A DNA stretch of 64,000 bases from Novipirellula artificiosorum (GCF_007860135.1 NZ_SJPV01000020.1:42309-106308); one strand, 5' to 3'; shown: positions 40,401 through 48,796, counted from the stretch's first letter. Program-made: numbers and translations. Notes: generated by a model from the letters alone, not told the origin.

Positions 40401-40462
40401 TGGATCGCACTCCAACGAGCCCGCGTTCCCCTTCGCAGACGCCATCGCCAACCAAGCCATAA
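37442..40462 (+). CDS. Secreted GH2 beta-glycosidase with extra C-terminal amidotransferase-like domain
   Basis: The product of about 1,006 residues has a signal peptide (MQRHLIALSEILLVVLGWHA..FPALA). A sugar-binding jelly roll follows (VVPSCWEEIEKDYEGVGFYA), then an immunoglobulin-like domain, then a TIM barrel. The acid/base Glu is in WEIFNEIG (about E432); the nucleophile is probably the Glu in VVSEIGYG (about E537). The last 250 residues include RNVGVAVFDNNNLL and resemble a class-I glutamine-amidotransferase-like fold, seen in some long GH2 proteins. Substrate could be beta-galactoside, beta-glucuronide or similar. Start ATG 37442 fits the signal peptide; the extension upstream to 37361 does not. 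Confidence 0.88.
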   Translation: MQRHLIALSEILLVVLGWHAFPALAQDSSPQPQSSPHESVSLDGAWEILFDPDNQGRRQQWHQQAVFMAQEDRREIVVPSCWEEIEKDYEGVGFYARHFTVPKAWEGKTVRVQFDAVNYIAEVYVNDHVVGRHEGGYGPCEFRIDDLLKYDEQNFVSLRVIGPIVAQNKVIDGIGWSDMPHWRGAIAGGIWQSVRLVATGTAFVDDLFLEPRLADDTVTVHATIENAEQVGRETQITVSIRSEEQLQKVIAEQTTTLKLVPGKNEKSWTISIPNTRYWSPDDPHLYVATIRIAACDGVVDVEEARFGMRELTIRNNKFELNGKPIYIKAAFFEGLYPTKLALPDSPEMARREIQLAKECGFNMIRPWRKPPPPMWLDLCDEMGVMVVGGLPIECMRRWPTVTPQLRDRIENEVQSALLRDRNRACIVQWEIFNEIGRQDLERLKHSTSMLARRLDPTRLILDESGGFAGGANIYLPKQFEPEVFNDVHNYPGAPLNDVSYDKFLTLSKTAEEIEAMGLPAGRFSSKTTPGRLTVVSEIGYGSLPDLVDNNQRFAKDGNPLVPPYRYHKELAQSFRDVLSESGLDSIYPNLQQFCLDQQVIHSQGNKRMLEAIRSNSSTGGYAVHALTGGDWVLGAGLIDLFRNPKGSFWGTKEANQPQYLALRVRPRNIYASQGATISVTGINDLAGVAGRLKVDVISEEGTLVFQEEQDVELVAGIAPIFEMQLHTEAMSGSYTAVVKLLDDEGAVVAQNSVSIDVFASKQPVSRNVGVAVFDNNNLLRPFLKESGISFIEFDAKTPKSLPVFVSRAFAGSEKVKKRFAELHQFVSDGGTAVYLETVQRGPQNSFWGGSAPAKEVLPIDLNIQHAMGLWVGVSHIVTDHPVFAGLPTQCMMGQVYENVWSPQTLRATGGQLIVGSVSHGWFQGNSDAQNYLGPSPAWYGMDMGVVSRGRGRYVLSSLRLLENLGTDPVADKILFNLIDWTTGGEPVDRTPTSPRSPSQTPSPTKP

Positions 40463-40664
40463 GAATTGTCTTCGCGAGAGCTACACGTCGTTGGGCTTGG
40501 CAAGGGCGTGGCGATGTGTCGCAGGTCGCGTTTTTAGCCAGAAGCGGTGGCCCTTCTGCGGTCCGGTACTCGTTGGGTAGGGAAGTTGAAGATTTCTTTC
40601 TTGCCGAATCATCGCTGGCGATCGACCGTCCGAGGTTCGGCCACTACTTCCAGGAGACGATTCA

Positions 40665-41663
40665 ATGACACGAGCTCGTACAAACCGAACATGCAAACCA
40701 CAGAAAAATGAAAGCAGCAACCAACGCCGACGACCCCGAATTGAGGTCCTGGAGCGTCGCAACTTGTTCGCCGGTGATTTGATCGACGTTGGCCCTTGGG
40801 GAGCCGTCCTGTTCATCGTTGGCACAGACGGCCCTGACCAAGTGCAAGTGGAAGCAATCGGATCCAGCAAGCTGATTATTCGCCAAATGGACGGCAACAC
40901 AGAAATCAAACGCTGGGAAGAACTCTATTTCGATGACATCTTCTTCAATGGCCGAGGCGGAGACGACACGTTTGTGAGCAACGCACCGTCCTACACAGTC
41001 GCTCGAGGCGGTGAAGGCAATGACATGATCTCGACGGGTAGTCATGACGATTTGATCGAAGGAGGACCTGGAAACGACATCCTGTCCGGAGGTCCCGGTC
41101 ATGATCGGATTCTCGGCGGCGACGGTAACGATTGGCTGTTTGGCCGTGCAGGAAATGATGTGCTACTTGGTGAAAGCGGTGCGGATACGCTCTGGGGCGG
41201 AGTCGGTAACGACCAACTGCGTGGTGGCCTCCACACGGACATCTTGTATGGCGAAGAGGGGCAAGACTGGCTGTACGGTGGTTTCGGCGACGACTTCCTG
41301 TTTGGCGGCTTGGACGGCGATTGGTTATTGGGTGAAGAGGGCGATGACACGCTCCACGGCGAGTCAGGGGCGGATATCCTGCTAGGTGGCGTTGGAAACG
41401 ACCGTTTGTTTGGTGGACTGGATCAGGACTGGCTCGTGGGTGAAGAGGGTGATGATCTGCTAAGTGGTGGCAACGAAGGGCAAACGACCGGCGACGGTGC
41501 ACACGACTTTTTATTCGGCGGAGCGGGACGAGACCAATTCTTGCTGCCCATCGTCGAAGTCGGCCTCGAAGATCCTGATGGCCAAGGCGTTTCGGTCGAA
41601 GATTGGACCGACTTTGTGGAACGCGCCGATACGATCGAGCTGCTGTCGGAGCGGCGACGCTGA
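40665..41663 (+). CDS. RTX-type calcium-binding repeat protein with LEPR-XLL-like motif
   Basis: The 332-residue product starts with basic residues and the motif RPRIEVLERRNLFAG (about residues 24-38), the third LEPR-XLL-like sequence in this window. Residues 85-280 consist of about 20 copies of the RTX nonapeptide pattern GGxGxDxLx (for example GGPGNDIL, GGDGNDWL, GGVGNDQL, GGVGNDRL). These fold as a calcium-bound parallel beta roll. There is no enzyme domain, so this is a stand-alone RTX surface protein. Ribosome-binding box: aggag about 10 bases upstream. It converges on the sulfatase gene at 41710. Confidence 0.88.
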   Translation: MTRARTNRTCKPQKNESSNQRRRPRIEVLERRNLFAGDLIDVGPWGAVLFIVGTDGPDQVQVEAIGSSKLIIRQMDGNTEIKRWEELYFDDIFFNGRGGDDTFVSNAPSYTVARGGEGNDMISTGSHDDLIEGGPGNDILSGGPGHDRILGGDGNDWLFGRAGNDVLLGESGADTLWGGVGNDQLRGGLHTDILYGEEGQDWLYGGFGDDFLFGGLDGDWLLGEEGDDTLHGESGADILLGGVGNDRLFGGLDQDWLVGEEGDDLLSGGNEGQTTGDGAHDFLFGGAGRDQFLLPIVEVGLEDPDGQGVSVEDWTDFVERADTIELLSERRR

Positions 41664-41709
41664 TGCGATCGTTGCAAGCCTTTCTTCCTGGCGGACGCCC
41701 CGAGCAGCT

Positions 41710-43125
41710 TTATGCATCATTCGGATTGGTCAAATTCTTCCAATCCGGGTAGATGGGACGATCCGTTGCTTTATTCCCACCTTGTTCCGGAGGAGCGGGT
41801 GGAGCAGTATTCATCACTTCGCTGAGCTTTCGCCGAGCGGTTTCACCACGCTCGCTGCTCTGTCCCGGCGGCAGATCCTTCGCTTCCAGTAAGTCTTCCG
41901 GCACATGATAGAAGCTGCCGTCACGATAGAGTTTGAAGGATGCATCTCTTAAGTATTGTCTGCCGCTGAAGCTTCCCCAGTAGGGTTGATAGTGGCAGAG
42001 CACCCAATCACGCGGATTGCCTTTTCGTCCTTGAAGCTGTGGCAGAAAACTACGTCCATCGATCGGGTCCTCCACTCCGAGTTTGACCCCTGCGGCCTCA
42101 GCGAGGGTCGCATAGAAGTCGGTAAAGTCGACCAAATCATCGAGTGTCGCGCCGCTCGGTGTCTGTCCCTTCCAATAAGCGACCAGTGGGACATGCGTTC
42201 CCATGTCTTTCGTCGTGCCTTTTCCACCCGCAATCTGCTGGCCGTTCCAGCTTGAGGTAATGCGTTTGTTCGTTCCGTTATCGGCGGTGAACAAGATGAT
42301 GGTATTTTCGAGCTGACCGACGTCTTTCACCTTCTTGACAATCTTGCCGACAATCTTATCCAGATAGCTTACCATGGCCACAAAGTTGGCCTTTTGTTCG
42401 GCATTGCCTTTCGGAGCCTTGTTGGTCAGATGGGTTCGGGGGGCATCGCCAATTGAATCGGGTGTGGGGACGAACGGATCGTGGACCAGCACGCTGGGGT
42501 AGTAGACAAAGAACGGATTGTCTTTGTTTCGCTCGATGAAGTCGCAGATAAAGTCGGACATGATATCCGGACCATACTTTTCGTGGTTATCTTGTTTCGT
42601 CAATAGCGTACCGTTGTGCTCCAATGGCGGGCTCCAGAATCGTTCACCACCCTCGTTGCCGCCTTTTGCCTTGGTGAGCTGCCACAAACAGTATTCATCA
42701 AACCCTGCCTTGTTCGGACGCGAAGGGTCGGTGCATCCGTCCGCTTGGTGGTACAGGCCGTTGAGCTGCCATTTTCCAGCGATGGCGGTCTTGTATCCCG
42801 CCGCCTGCATCATCTGGCCGAAGGTCTTATCCTTTGGGTTCAGATAGCCAAAATGTGTATAGTTACGGAAACTGTATTGGCCGGTCATCAGCTTGACCCG
42901 TGACGGCGTGCAGAGCGGCGTTGAATAGCAGTTTGCGAACTGAACACCCTGAGCAGCCAGCGCGTCGATGTTGGGTGTGCTGTAGTCCTTTGCACCGTAG
43001 CAGCCAAAACACTCCCAGCTCACATCGTCCGCCATGATCAGGATCACGTTGGGCCGACGTTCCGCGAAGGCCGGTCCCGCGATCATCCAAGTACAAGCAA
43101 GAATTCCACACAGCTTTTTAATCAC
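41710..43125 (-). CDS. Secreted arylsulfatase (formylglycine type)
   Basis: The 471-residue product has a signal peptide (cut near FAERR, residue 21), RPNVILIMADDVSW (24-37) and the nucleophile motif LCTPSRVKLMTGQ (Cys72). Further blocks are TAIAGKWQLNG, FFVYYPSVLVHDPF, ILFTADNGTNK and WNGQQIAGGKG. It is the shorter arylsulfatase-A-like form. Expected to hydrolyse sulfate esters on a carbohydrate in the periplasm. The region just before it contains a relic of another sulfatase in the opposite orientation. Confidence 0.92.
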   Translation of the reverse strand: MIKKLCGILACTWMIAGPAFAERRPNVILIMADDVSWECFGCYGAKDYSTPNIDALAAQGVQFANCYSTPLCTPSRVKLMTGQYSFRNYTHFGYLNPKDKTFGQMMQAAGYKTAIAGKWQLNGLYHQADGCTDPSRPNKAGFDEYCLWQLTKAKGGNEGGERFWSPPLEHNGTLLTKQDNHEKYGPDIMSDFICDFIERNKDNPFFVYYPSVLVHDPFVPTPDSIGDAPRTHLTNKAPKGNAEQKANFVAMVSYLDKIVGKIVKKVKDVGQLENTIILFTADNGTNKRITSSWNGQQIAGGKGTTKDMGTHVPLVAYWKGQTPSGATLDDLVDFTDFYATLAEAAGVKLGVEDPIDGRSFLPQLQGRKGNPRDWVLCHYQPYWGSFSGRQYLRDASFKLYRDGSFYHVPEDLLEAKDLPPGQSSERGETARRKLSEVMNTAPPAPPEQGGNKATDRPIYPDWKNLTNPNDA

Positions 43126-43223
43126 GCTACGATGCTCCCTATCTCTGAGTTCTCTTCCTCTGCGTTTCCAACATCATTGCCAAACGTTCCGCAATCGATA
43201 GATGGCCCTAGTGAACGACTCAG

Positions 43224-43460
43224 TATACACGCTCGGGTGCCATGGGGTTCATGCCCGCACGAGACGATGTGCCTGACATCTACTATCAGCGCAGCCAAGT
43301 GTTCTTTCAGGAATGCCAAGCTGCCAAGATGCCCTTCCACTTCATGGTCAATTCACAGGACCCGCACCGACTCTATTGCAATCCGAAAAAACTCACCAAA
43401 GGTGCTGCGATGCCTTCGATCGTCAAACCCAATTCGAGGAAGCAAGCGTCGGCTTCGTAG
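43224..43460 (+). pseudogene. Fragment of a heparan-N-sulfatase-like sulfatase
   Basis: The frame encodes YTRSGAMGFMPARDDVPDIY and then QRSQVFFQECQAAKMPFHF, MVNSQDPHRLY. The last block is the characteristic xNSxDPHRP segment of sulfamidase-type S1 sulfatases. The N-terminal catalytic part and the whole C-terminus are missing, and there is no ribosome-binding site. I infer a degraded remnant. It is the third case of sulfatase decay in this window. Confidence 0.65.
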
Positions 43461-43477
43461 GTTGTGACAACCAACCG

Positions 43478-44572
43478 TCAAAACTCCAAACAAACCATCT
43501 TCGTTTCACCTCGCAAGAAGATCCGCCGGCCGACCAAGGCGGGATGCGAGTAGATGGGAATCGATTCTTCAAACACGCGTTGCCGTGAAACAATCTGGTT
43601 CGTCCCGTCGGCGGGTAACAGGAGCAGTTCACCGTTCGCGACGACCAGCAAACGGTCCTCGGAAGCAACGATGGCAGCGTAGTCGGAGAGAGATGAATCT
43701 CGCAACCGCCATTTCTCCTTGAGTCCTTCATCCAAATCAAGACAGAACAAGAAATCTTTGACGCAGTACAGCTGCCCCTGAACAATCACCGGACTACTCA
43801 TGTCGGTACGCAGACGCAGATTCCTCGCTTGCCATTGAGAACCCAACTTGCCCGCAGCACCGAAACCATACAACCGAATGCCGTTTCCCTCGGTTGCAAC
43901 GAGAAGCTTGTTTTTGTAGAGGATGGGCGTGGGAACATTGAAGTCGCCAGGAGTTTCAGGCGTGACGGACCAGAGCCGACGGCCACTTTGTGCTTCCCAG
44001 CCGCAGAGCGATAGAGCGTCGTGTCCGATGATCTGGGTTTGCCCGGCGATGTCGGCTGCAAGGAGCGAACCGTAGGAGCACAACGCTCCAGGCGTTTTCC
44101 AAATCACTTCGCCGGTTGGTCGATCGAGCGCGACAACGGATGCGTCCAGTGCCCCAGGACTTACGATCAAATGGTCTGCCGCCAATAGAGGCGACGCACA
44201 GTATCCCCACGGCAACTCATCGGCCGGCGCAAAATCGTCGGCCAAGTTCCGTTCCCAAACAACGGTGCCGTCTGCGATACGAATGCAAAGCACTAGCCCC
44301 AGGGCACTTTGGCAGTACACATGCTCGCCGACAATCAGCGGCGTGCTGCGTGTCGAGTTGCCGTAGTCGAGCGAACCAATGGCCAATCGCTTCACTTCCC
44401 AAAGCGATTGGCCGGTGTCGGCATCAAGACAATGAAAGATATCCTGGAAATCATCAAAGTCGCGGTCACCAAAGATCACAACCTGCTGTGTCGCCGCGAT
44501 GCCACCCAAACTGGGATGAGGCAACCGCTTTTCCCAGACCACGTTGGGATGCGGGGCGAGCGTTTCTGGCAA
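43478..44572 (-). CDS. PQQ-type beta-propeller protein, probably a fusion partner of the upstream PhnD-like protein
   Basis: The 364-codon frame encodes repeated PQQ-like propeller blades, for example HCLDADTGQSLWEVKR, RIADGTVVWERN, LDRPTGEVIWKTPG and WEAQSGRRLWSV. The first in-frame start candidate is only a TTG inside a conserved block: upstream of it the same frame reads NPAWKNWRGPSRNGRVDWL, the standard N-terminus of such propellers (WRGPxRNG). The frame stays open back to the A10 tract at 44635-44644 in the upstream gene. No independent ribosome-binding site or signal peptide is seen. I therefore think it is made as the C-terminal part of a -1 frameshift product; see findings. Confidence 0.75.
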   Translation of the reverse strand: MPETLAPHPNVVWEKRLPHPSLGGIAATQQVVIFGDRDFDDFQDIFHCLDADTGQSLWEVKRLAIGSLDYGNSTRSTPLIVGEHVYCQSALGLVLCIRIADGTVVWERNLADDFAPADELPWGYCASPLLAADHLIVSPGALDASVVALDRPTGEVIWKTPGALCSYGSLLAADIAGQTQIIGHDALSLCGWEAQSGRRLWSVTPETPGDFNVPTPILYKNKLLVATEGNGIRLYGFGAAGKLGSQWQARNLRLRTDMSSPVIVQGQLYCVKDFLFCLDLDEGLKEKWRLRDSSLSDYAAIVASEDRLLVVANGELLLLPADGTNQIVSRQRVFEESIPIYSHPALVGRRIFLRGETKMVCLEF

Positions 44573-44628
44573 CCAGTCGACGCGACCGTTGCGACTCGGA
44601 CCACGCCAATTCTTCCAAGCTGGGTTAC

Positions 44629-45519
44629 CTACTCTTTTTTTTTTCGCTTCGCCGCCTCGACGCTCGCTTCCTCCGCCATCGGCAAGAAGCCGGCGAGCGA
44701 TTCAAGTGCTTCCATCGCTTCGCTATCGTTGACCAAATCAAACAAGACGTTTTGAAGAAGCGCTCGTTGATCGGGCGAAACGCTATCGGTGGTGAAGGCG
44801 GCGATGAAGGGCACCGGATCGGTCTTGGCAACGACTCGCAAGTCACCTTTCTTGACCGTGCCGCATCCTTCCAGCAGCGGAGCGGCGTAGCTCGAGATGA
44901 CGGCGGCACTTTTAGACTGCGGCCCCGAATCGATCACTTGACAAGCCCCATCGCTGCAGGCGGAACTGATCGTCGGGTTCTCCGGTACCGAGACACCGAC
45001 TTTGGATAAAAGCGAAAAGACTGCGGCATGCTTCTCGTCGGCTTCGGCAGGCCCGAACACGATCGAATAGCCATGCAGATCGTTCACCGACTGCGCCGGA
45101 TCGGCATGGTTGACAACAATCAATCCGTGCTGGGTGGTCGACCCCTGTTTGTCGCTAAGCGCTCCGATCGGCGTGACGGTTCGGCCGTTCGCCGCTGCGT
45201 CGGCTCGCACAACCGAGTCCTTGCCAATGATGAGATCCGCCTTGCCATCGGATTTTTTCAATGCCATCCGAAGGGATTCACCGAAGCTCAATTGGACGGG
45301 GCATCCCATTGCATCTTGCAATCGATCGGCCAGCACTTCGTACTTCCGCTGTGCATAGCCTTCGACGCATGGGCACGATAGCGGCGCGGCCAACGGGTCC
45401 ATCACAATCAGGGACAACGTTTGTAGCGGAGCTTCTTGAGCGGCTAGCGATCCGAACGCCCCCACGCTCGAACCTGCCAAAGCAAGCCAATAGCAATAGA
45501 CGGCAAGACGTCGATGCAT
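44629..45519 (-). CDS. PhnD-like periplasmic substrate-binding protein
   Basis: The 296-residue product has a signal peptide (about residues 1-27). It shows the PhnD/phosphonate-binding fold pattern: YEVLADRLQDAMGCPVQLSF, LIIGKDSVVRAD, GLIVVNHADPAQSVNDLHGY and DPVPFIAAFTTDSVSPDQR. Several cysteines (SCPC at about 50, SACSDGAC at about 192) are unusual for the family. The start ATG overlaps the previous stop by one base (TGATG), with a GGAGG box upstream. There is no ABC permease or ATPase nearby, so it is probably not an uptake component. It ends in a Lys-rich tail encoded by the A10 tract, directly before the propeller frame. Confidence 0.8.
   Translation of the reverse strand: MHRRLAVYCYWLALAGSSVGAFGSLAAQEAPLQTLSLIVMDPLAAPLSCPCVEGYAQRKYEVLADRLQDAMGCPVQLSFGESLRMALKKSDGKADLIIGKDSVVRADAAANGRTVTPIGALSDKQGSTTQHGLIVVNHADPAQSVNDLHGYSIVFGPAEADEKHAAVFSLLSKVGVSVPENPTISSACSDGACQVIDSGPQSKSAAVISSYAAPLLEGCGTVKKGDLRVVAKTDPVPFIAAFTTDSVSPDQRALLQNVLFDLVNDSEAMEALESLAGFLPMAEEASVEAAKRKKKE
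44635..44644 (-). promoter_or_regulatory. A10 homopolymer: candidate -1 frameshift or slippage site
   Basis: On the coding (minus) strand ten A precede GAG-TAG. In the PhnD-like frame it reads cga-aaa-aaa-aaa-gag-tag. A -1 shift, or one extra A, gives aga-gta-ggt-aac-cca and enters the propeller frame without a stop. A +1 shift hits a TAA at once. Confidence 0.6.
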
Positions 45520-46889
45520 CAGGACCCACCTCCCAGAACGCTCAATAGAGAATCGAGCAGGGCACCGCTGAGCGATTTTTCCCTTTGCGGCTGCGCCGCT
45601 GTGCCCGCAGGCTTTTCGCTTCCCTCGTCCGTCTCGGTCGGTTCCGAATCGATCTCGCCTTCGGGTCGTGCTTGCATCTTAACGATATGGTTGCGAGTCA
45701 AATCGAGCATGTAGACCTTGTCGTTGTCAGGGGACACCGCGATAGAGACATTCTTGCAGCCAGGGACCAGGTCAACGTCACCGACATAGGAAAGGAATTC
45801 ACCATCGGAAGTAAAGCGTTTAATTCGCCCGGTGCTTGCTTCGGCGGTGAAAACGTCACCGTTGGCATTAAAGCAAACATTCATCGGATTGCAGCAGCTC
45901 GTGAAACCATCGAGACCTTCGCGGTCACGTTCACCCCAACTGGTTATTTCCGCCCCTTCTACGTCGAAATGAACGACGCGGAAACGAGAATTCTCAGCGA
46001 CGTACAAACCTTCCTTGCACCCCTGGACATCCATTTGCCCACAACAACCACGCAGGCCTTCGACCACGAGCTCGCCGCCGGCAAAGTCAGCATCGGTTTT
46101 CCAGATACAGTATCCGTAGCCGGTCGCGGCACCGGTGGCGACGAAGACTTGGTCGCCGCAACTCGTCACCGAAGAAATCTTCATTTTCGATCGAAGCATC
46201 ATGTCAATTTGCTTGGAAATCGCCTCCTCGCTTGGTCCCTCGTCTTTTTGATTGCCCTTTTTCCCCTCTTCCTCTTCCTGGCTAGCGATCTTTTCTTTGA
46301 AATCACGGATCATGTCAGGCAGCAGTTCCAACAGGCGTTCTTCCTGCGCGTTCAGTTCCTTGGTTTTCTTCTTCTCTTCGATCTGCTCAACCATGCCTTC
46401 ATACAATTGGACTTGAGAGGCCAAGGAAGGGCGTCCGCGGGTTAAGCGTGCAATCGCTTCCTTACGCAATTGATCGGTCTTGGCTCGCAGTGCCATGGCG
46501 TGTGGCGAGTCGGCTTGTTGCAGCTGCTTACCTTCGGCATCAAAGCGGAACAGTTTGCCTTCACCCCCGACGAGGATCGTGCCATCTTCGGCAACGTTGA
46601 CCGCTTCAGGTTTGACATCCATTTCCCAGGCTTTCAAGATTTCGCCGTCATCATTCACGAGTCGGATTTCACCGGGGCCTTGACCACAAGCGACCACAAT
46701 CGTGCCGGATTGATCTAAGCAGAAGGCGTTTATCGGTAGCGGGTTACCCTCGTCAGCGATGGCGATCACGCCGACTTGTTTGTGTGTCGCTTGACCCGCA
46801 ATGCTCTCGGCCCAAGTCGGGGCCGCCTGGATGAATGCTATCAAAGCCAACAACGCCGAGAAGCGAATCGCAGAACGAAAGAGTCGCAT
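45519..46889 (-). CDS. Secreted six-bladed (NHL-type) beta-propeller protein with Cys pairs
   Basis: The product of about 456 residues starts with a signal peptide (MRLFRSAIRFSALLALIAFI). An NHL-like propeller is interrupted by a charged helical insertion (about 105-200, rich in E/K). In the second half are RGCCGQMDV and TSCCNPMNVCF, then GRIKRFTSDGEFL, PGCKNVSIAV and MLDLTRNHIVKM. The CC pairs may bind a metal or form disulfides (inference). The start at 46889 has a GGAGG box 5 bases away; an upstream in-frame extension to 47210 has no family support. It is the first gene of the operon with the PhnD-like/PQQ-propeller pair. Confidence 0.8.
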   Translation of the reverse strand: MRLFRSAIRFSALLALIAFIQAAPTWAESIAGQATHKQVGVIAIADEGNPLPINAFCLDQSGTIVVACGQGPGEIRLVNDDGEILKAWEMDVKPEAVNVAEDGTILVGGEGKLFRFDAEGKQLQQADSPHAMALRAKTDQLRKEAIARLTRGRPSLASQVQLYEGMVEQIEEKKKTKELNAQEERLLELLPDMIRDFKEKIASQEEEEGKKGNQKDEGPSEEAISKQIDMMLRSKMKISSVTSCGDQVFVATGAATGYGYCIWKTDADFAGGELVVEGLRGCCGQMDVQGCKEGLYVAENSRFRVVHFDVEGAEITSWGERDREGLDGFTSCCNPMNVCFNANGDVFTAEASTGRIKRFTSDGEFLSYVGDVDLVPGCKNVSIAVSPDNDKVYMLDLTRNHIVKMQARPEGEIDSEPTETDEGSEKPAGTAAQPQREKSLSGALLDSLLSVLGGGS

Positions 46890-47245
46890 GGGAACCTCCG
46901 TGGGAGTGAAAAGTGAACGCCCAACTATACCAAACCAGAGCCCATTCAACGAATCTCGTATGAGAAAAAATCGAACGAATGCGGTCTGACTTTGGCGACA
47001 TGGCGAACGCACGACCTTGTGCCCGCGTTCGACGCCGTGGTTGTCGAATCCATCTTGATTCAACCTGTTCAAACGCTTGATCCCTCGCAACCGCAAATCG
47101 GGCAAACAGGAGCGAAATCCTTCAGACCGATCTTGATGGATTGTGTTCAAAATGACTATGGACAAGGCTTGCAGCCGTTTGGTCCGTCTCAGCGTGTGAA
47201 ACTTGGACATTGGGCTGCCGAACGCATGATGACGCAGAGTTCAAC
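46890..47245. other. Divergent upstream region, no gene seen
   Basis: These 356 bases separate the divergent propeller operon and lipase-like gene. They presumably contain both promoters. No conserved protein or clear palindrome was recognised. Confidence 0.4.
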
Positions 47246-48796
47246 ATGAATGTCGTTTCAGAAAAGGAAACTGAGAAAGTCATCTTGGTTCATGGGACAT
47301 TTGCATCGTCGGCGGATGATCGTGGGCGAGGCTGGTGGCAGGTCGGCAGTAGTGCGTACACCGCTTTAGCGAAGCGACTGCCGCCAAACATTTCTCTAGC
47401 GTCAGAGGGGAGTGTCTTCCGTTGGTCGGGTGACAACACGGAGCGGGCTCGTAGCAAAGCTGCCGCTCAACTTCTGAAGTTCGTCGAGCCGATGGAGCAA
47501 GCGGGGCGCCCCTACCATCTGATTGGTCACAGTCATGGTGGATCGGTGATTTGGAACGCGCTGCGGTTGGCAACGACGCGGAAGAAATCGCTCCACAATC
47601 TGCGGAGCTGGTCAACCGTCGGGACGCCCTTCATGCACCATCGATCCAGGTCGCCCTGGGGGCCAGTCAGCGTCGCCTACATGATCTTGGCTGCTCTCCT
47701 GCTCTATCCGGCCGCAAAGACTTTCCTGACGCTAGCGAGCATGCCCTATCATGCAGCGACAGGACAAATGGACGATGGACTCTTCATCACTGCGGATGAG
47801 GGGGTTGGAATGGTCACTGCCATCGCTCGAGCTCCTATCCTGAAGGGCATGGAATTGTTAGGGGTTGCCTTCACCCCGACCGAAAAAGGTATCCGGCTTG
47901 GGCACTTCGATCCCGAATCAAACCAATCGATGGCAAGCTTTCTCTTCTTTTCGGTTGAAGGCTGGGTGATTCTGGGCGCGATTGTCCTGTTCGGTTACAT
48001 CATGCTGTTGCTAGGCAGTTTCTTCCTCCGACCTGTGACGGAAGGTCTGAGAATTGCGTGGGAAAGACGATTGGAGCAACGAGCTTTTGATGAGTATCGC
48101 CAGCGCTGGCTCGGTATCTGGACCGAAGACGATGAAGCGATCAATGGTCTACGCGCCACCATGGACTTGTCCGTTTCCTTTGTTGGCAACCTTGTTGTAC
48201 GAGAACGCATTTTTCTTTCGGACTTGATCTCGCTGCCGTCACGCCCGTTGTATCGGCTCTTCGCGCCGATCTACAATCATATGATTCGCCCCACTCTCGA
48301 CTCGATGATCCGACAGATTGTCGTCAAAGCAGCGCAAGGCAATGACCGGCCCGCGGCGAACGTCGTGGCTGTCTCGCCACATCCGGTTTTGTCGCCACCG
48401 GCCCCGTCGGCCCCGCCGCTGCCAGATGAATTGAGGCTGCAAATCCGAGATCGCGCCGATGCTCACGCCAACGATTTGGGACCGAAACTGCGAGTTCTCT
48501 TGGCACAGTCGTCGTTGACGGCGGGATTGGAGGGATTCGGTCAAACGCTGTCGGGCCGCGAGTTGGTTCATACCTCCTACTTTGACCATGCGGAAGTCGT
48601 CGATCTGCTGGGACTGAATATCAGTCGCTCGAGAGGTGCGAGTCCGCTGCGACGATCATCTGCGTCCGCGGAGATCCTCCAGTGGTTCAACACCTTCAAG
48701 CAGCTACAGGGGGCAGAGGAGTCGCAGGTCCGACATCGGATGCGTCCAAGATTCCGGGATGCCAGCCAAGATGCGAAGCAACCATGGGCAGCTTGA
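47246..48796 (+). CDS. Membrane-bound alpha/beta hydrolase (lipase-like)
   Basis: The product of about 516 residues begins with an alpha/beta hydrolase core: VILVHGTFASS (about residues 11-21) and the nucleophile elbow LIGHSHGGSV (about 92-101), followed by TVGTPF. Two or three transmembrane helices come next (VSVAYMILAALLLYPAAKTF; WVILGAIVLFGYIMLLLGSF), then a long helical cytosolic C-terminal part. No signal peptide. The fold suggests an ester hydrolase acting at the membrane; substrate unknown. ATG 47246 is preferred to a TTG at 47210, though neither has a strong ribosome-binding site. Converges on the fucosidase. Confidence 0.7.
   Translation: MNVVSEKETEKVILVHGTFASSADDRGRGWWQVGSSAYTALAKRLPPNISLASEGSVFRWSGDNTERARSKAAAQLLKFVEPMEQAGRPYHLIGHSHGGSVIWNALRLATTRKKSLHNLRSWSTVGTPFMHHRSRSPWGPVSVAYMILAALLLYPAAKTFLTLASMPYHAATGQMDDGLFITADEGVGMVTAIARAPILKGMELLGVAFTPTEKGIRLGHFDPESNQSMASFLFFSVEGWVILGAIVLFGYIMLLLGSFFLRPVTEGLRIAWERRLEQRAFDEYRQRWLGIWTEDDEAINGLRATMDLSVSFVGNLVVRERIFLSDLISLPSRPLYRLFAPIYNHMIRPTLDSMIRQIVVKAAQGNDRPAANVVAVSPHPVLSPPAPSAPPLPDELRLQIRDRADAHANDLGPKLRVLLAQSSLTAGLEGFGQTLSGRELVHTSYFDHAEVVDLLGLNISRSRGASPLRRSSASAEILQWFNTFKQLQGAEESQVRHRMRPRFRDASQDAKQPWAA

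Noticed and set aside
45585..46445. 286-codon open frame antisense to the NHL-type propeller gene
   Set aside because: The opposite strand has a signal peptide, ribosome-binding site and propeller motifs.
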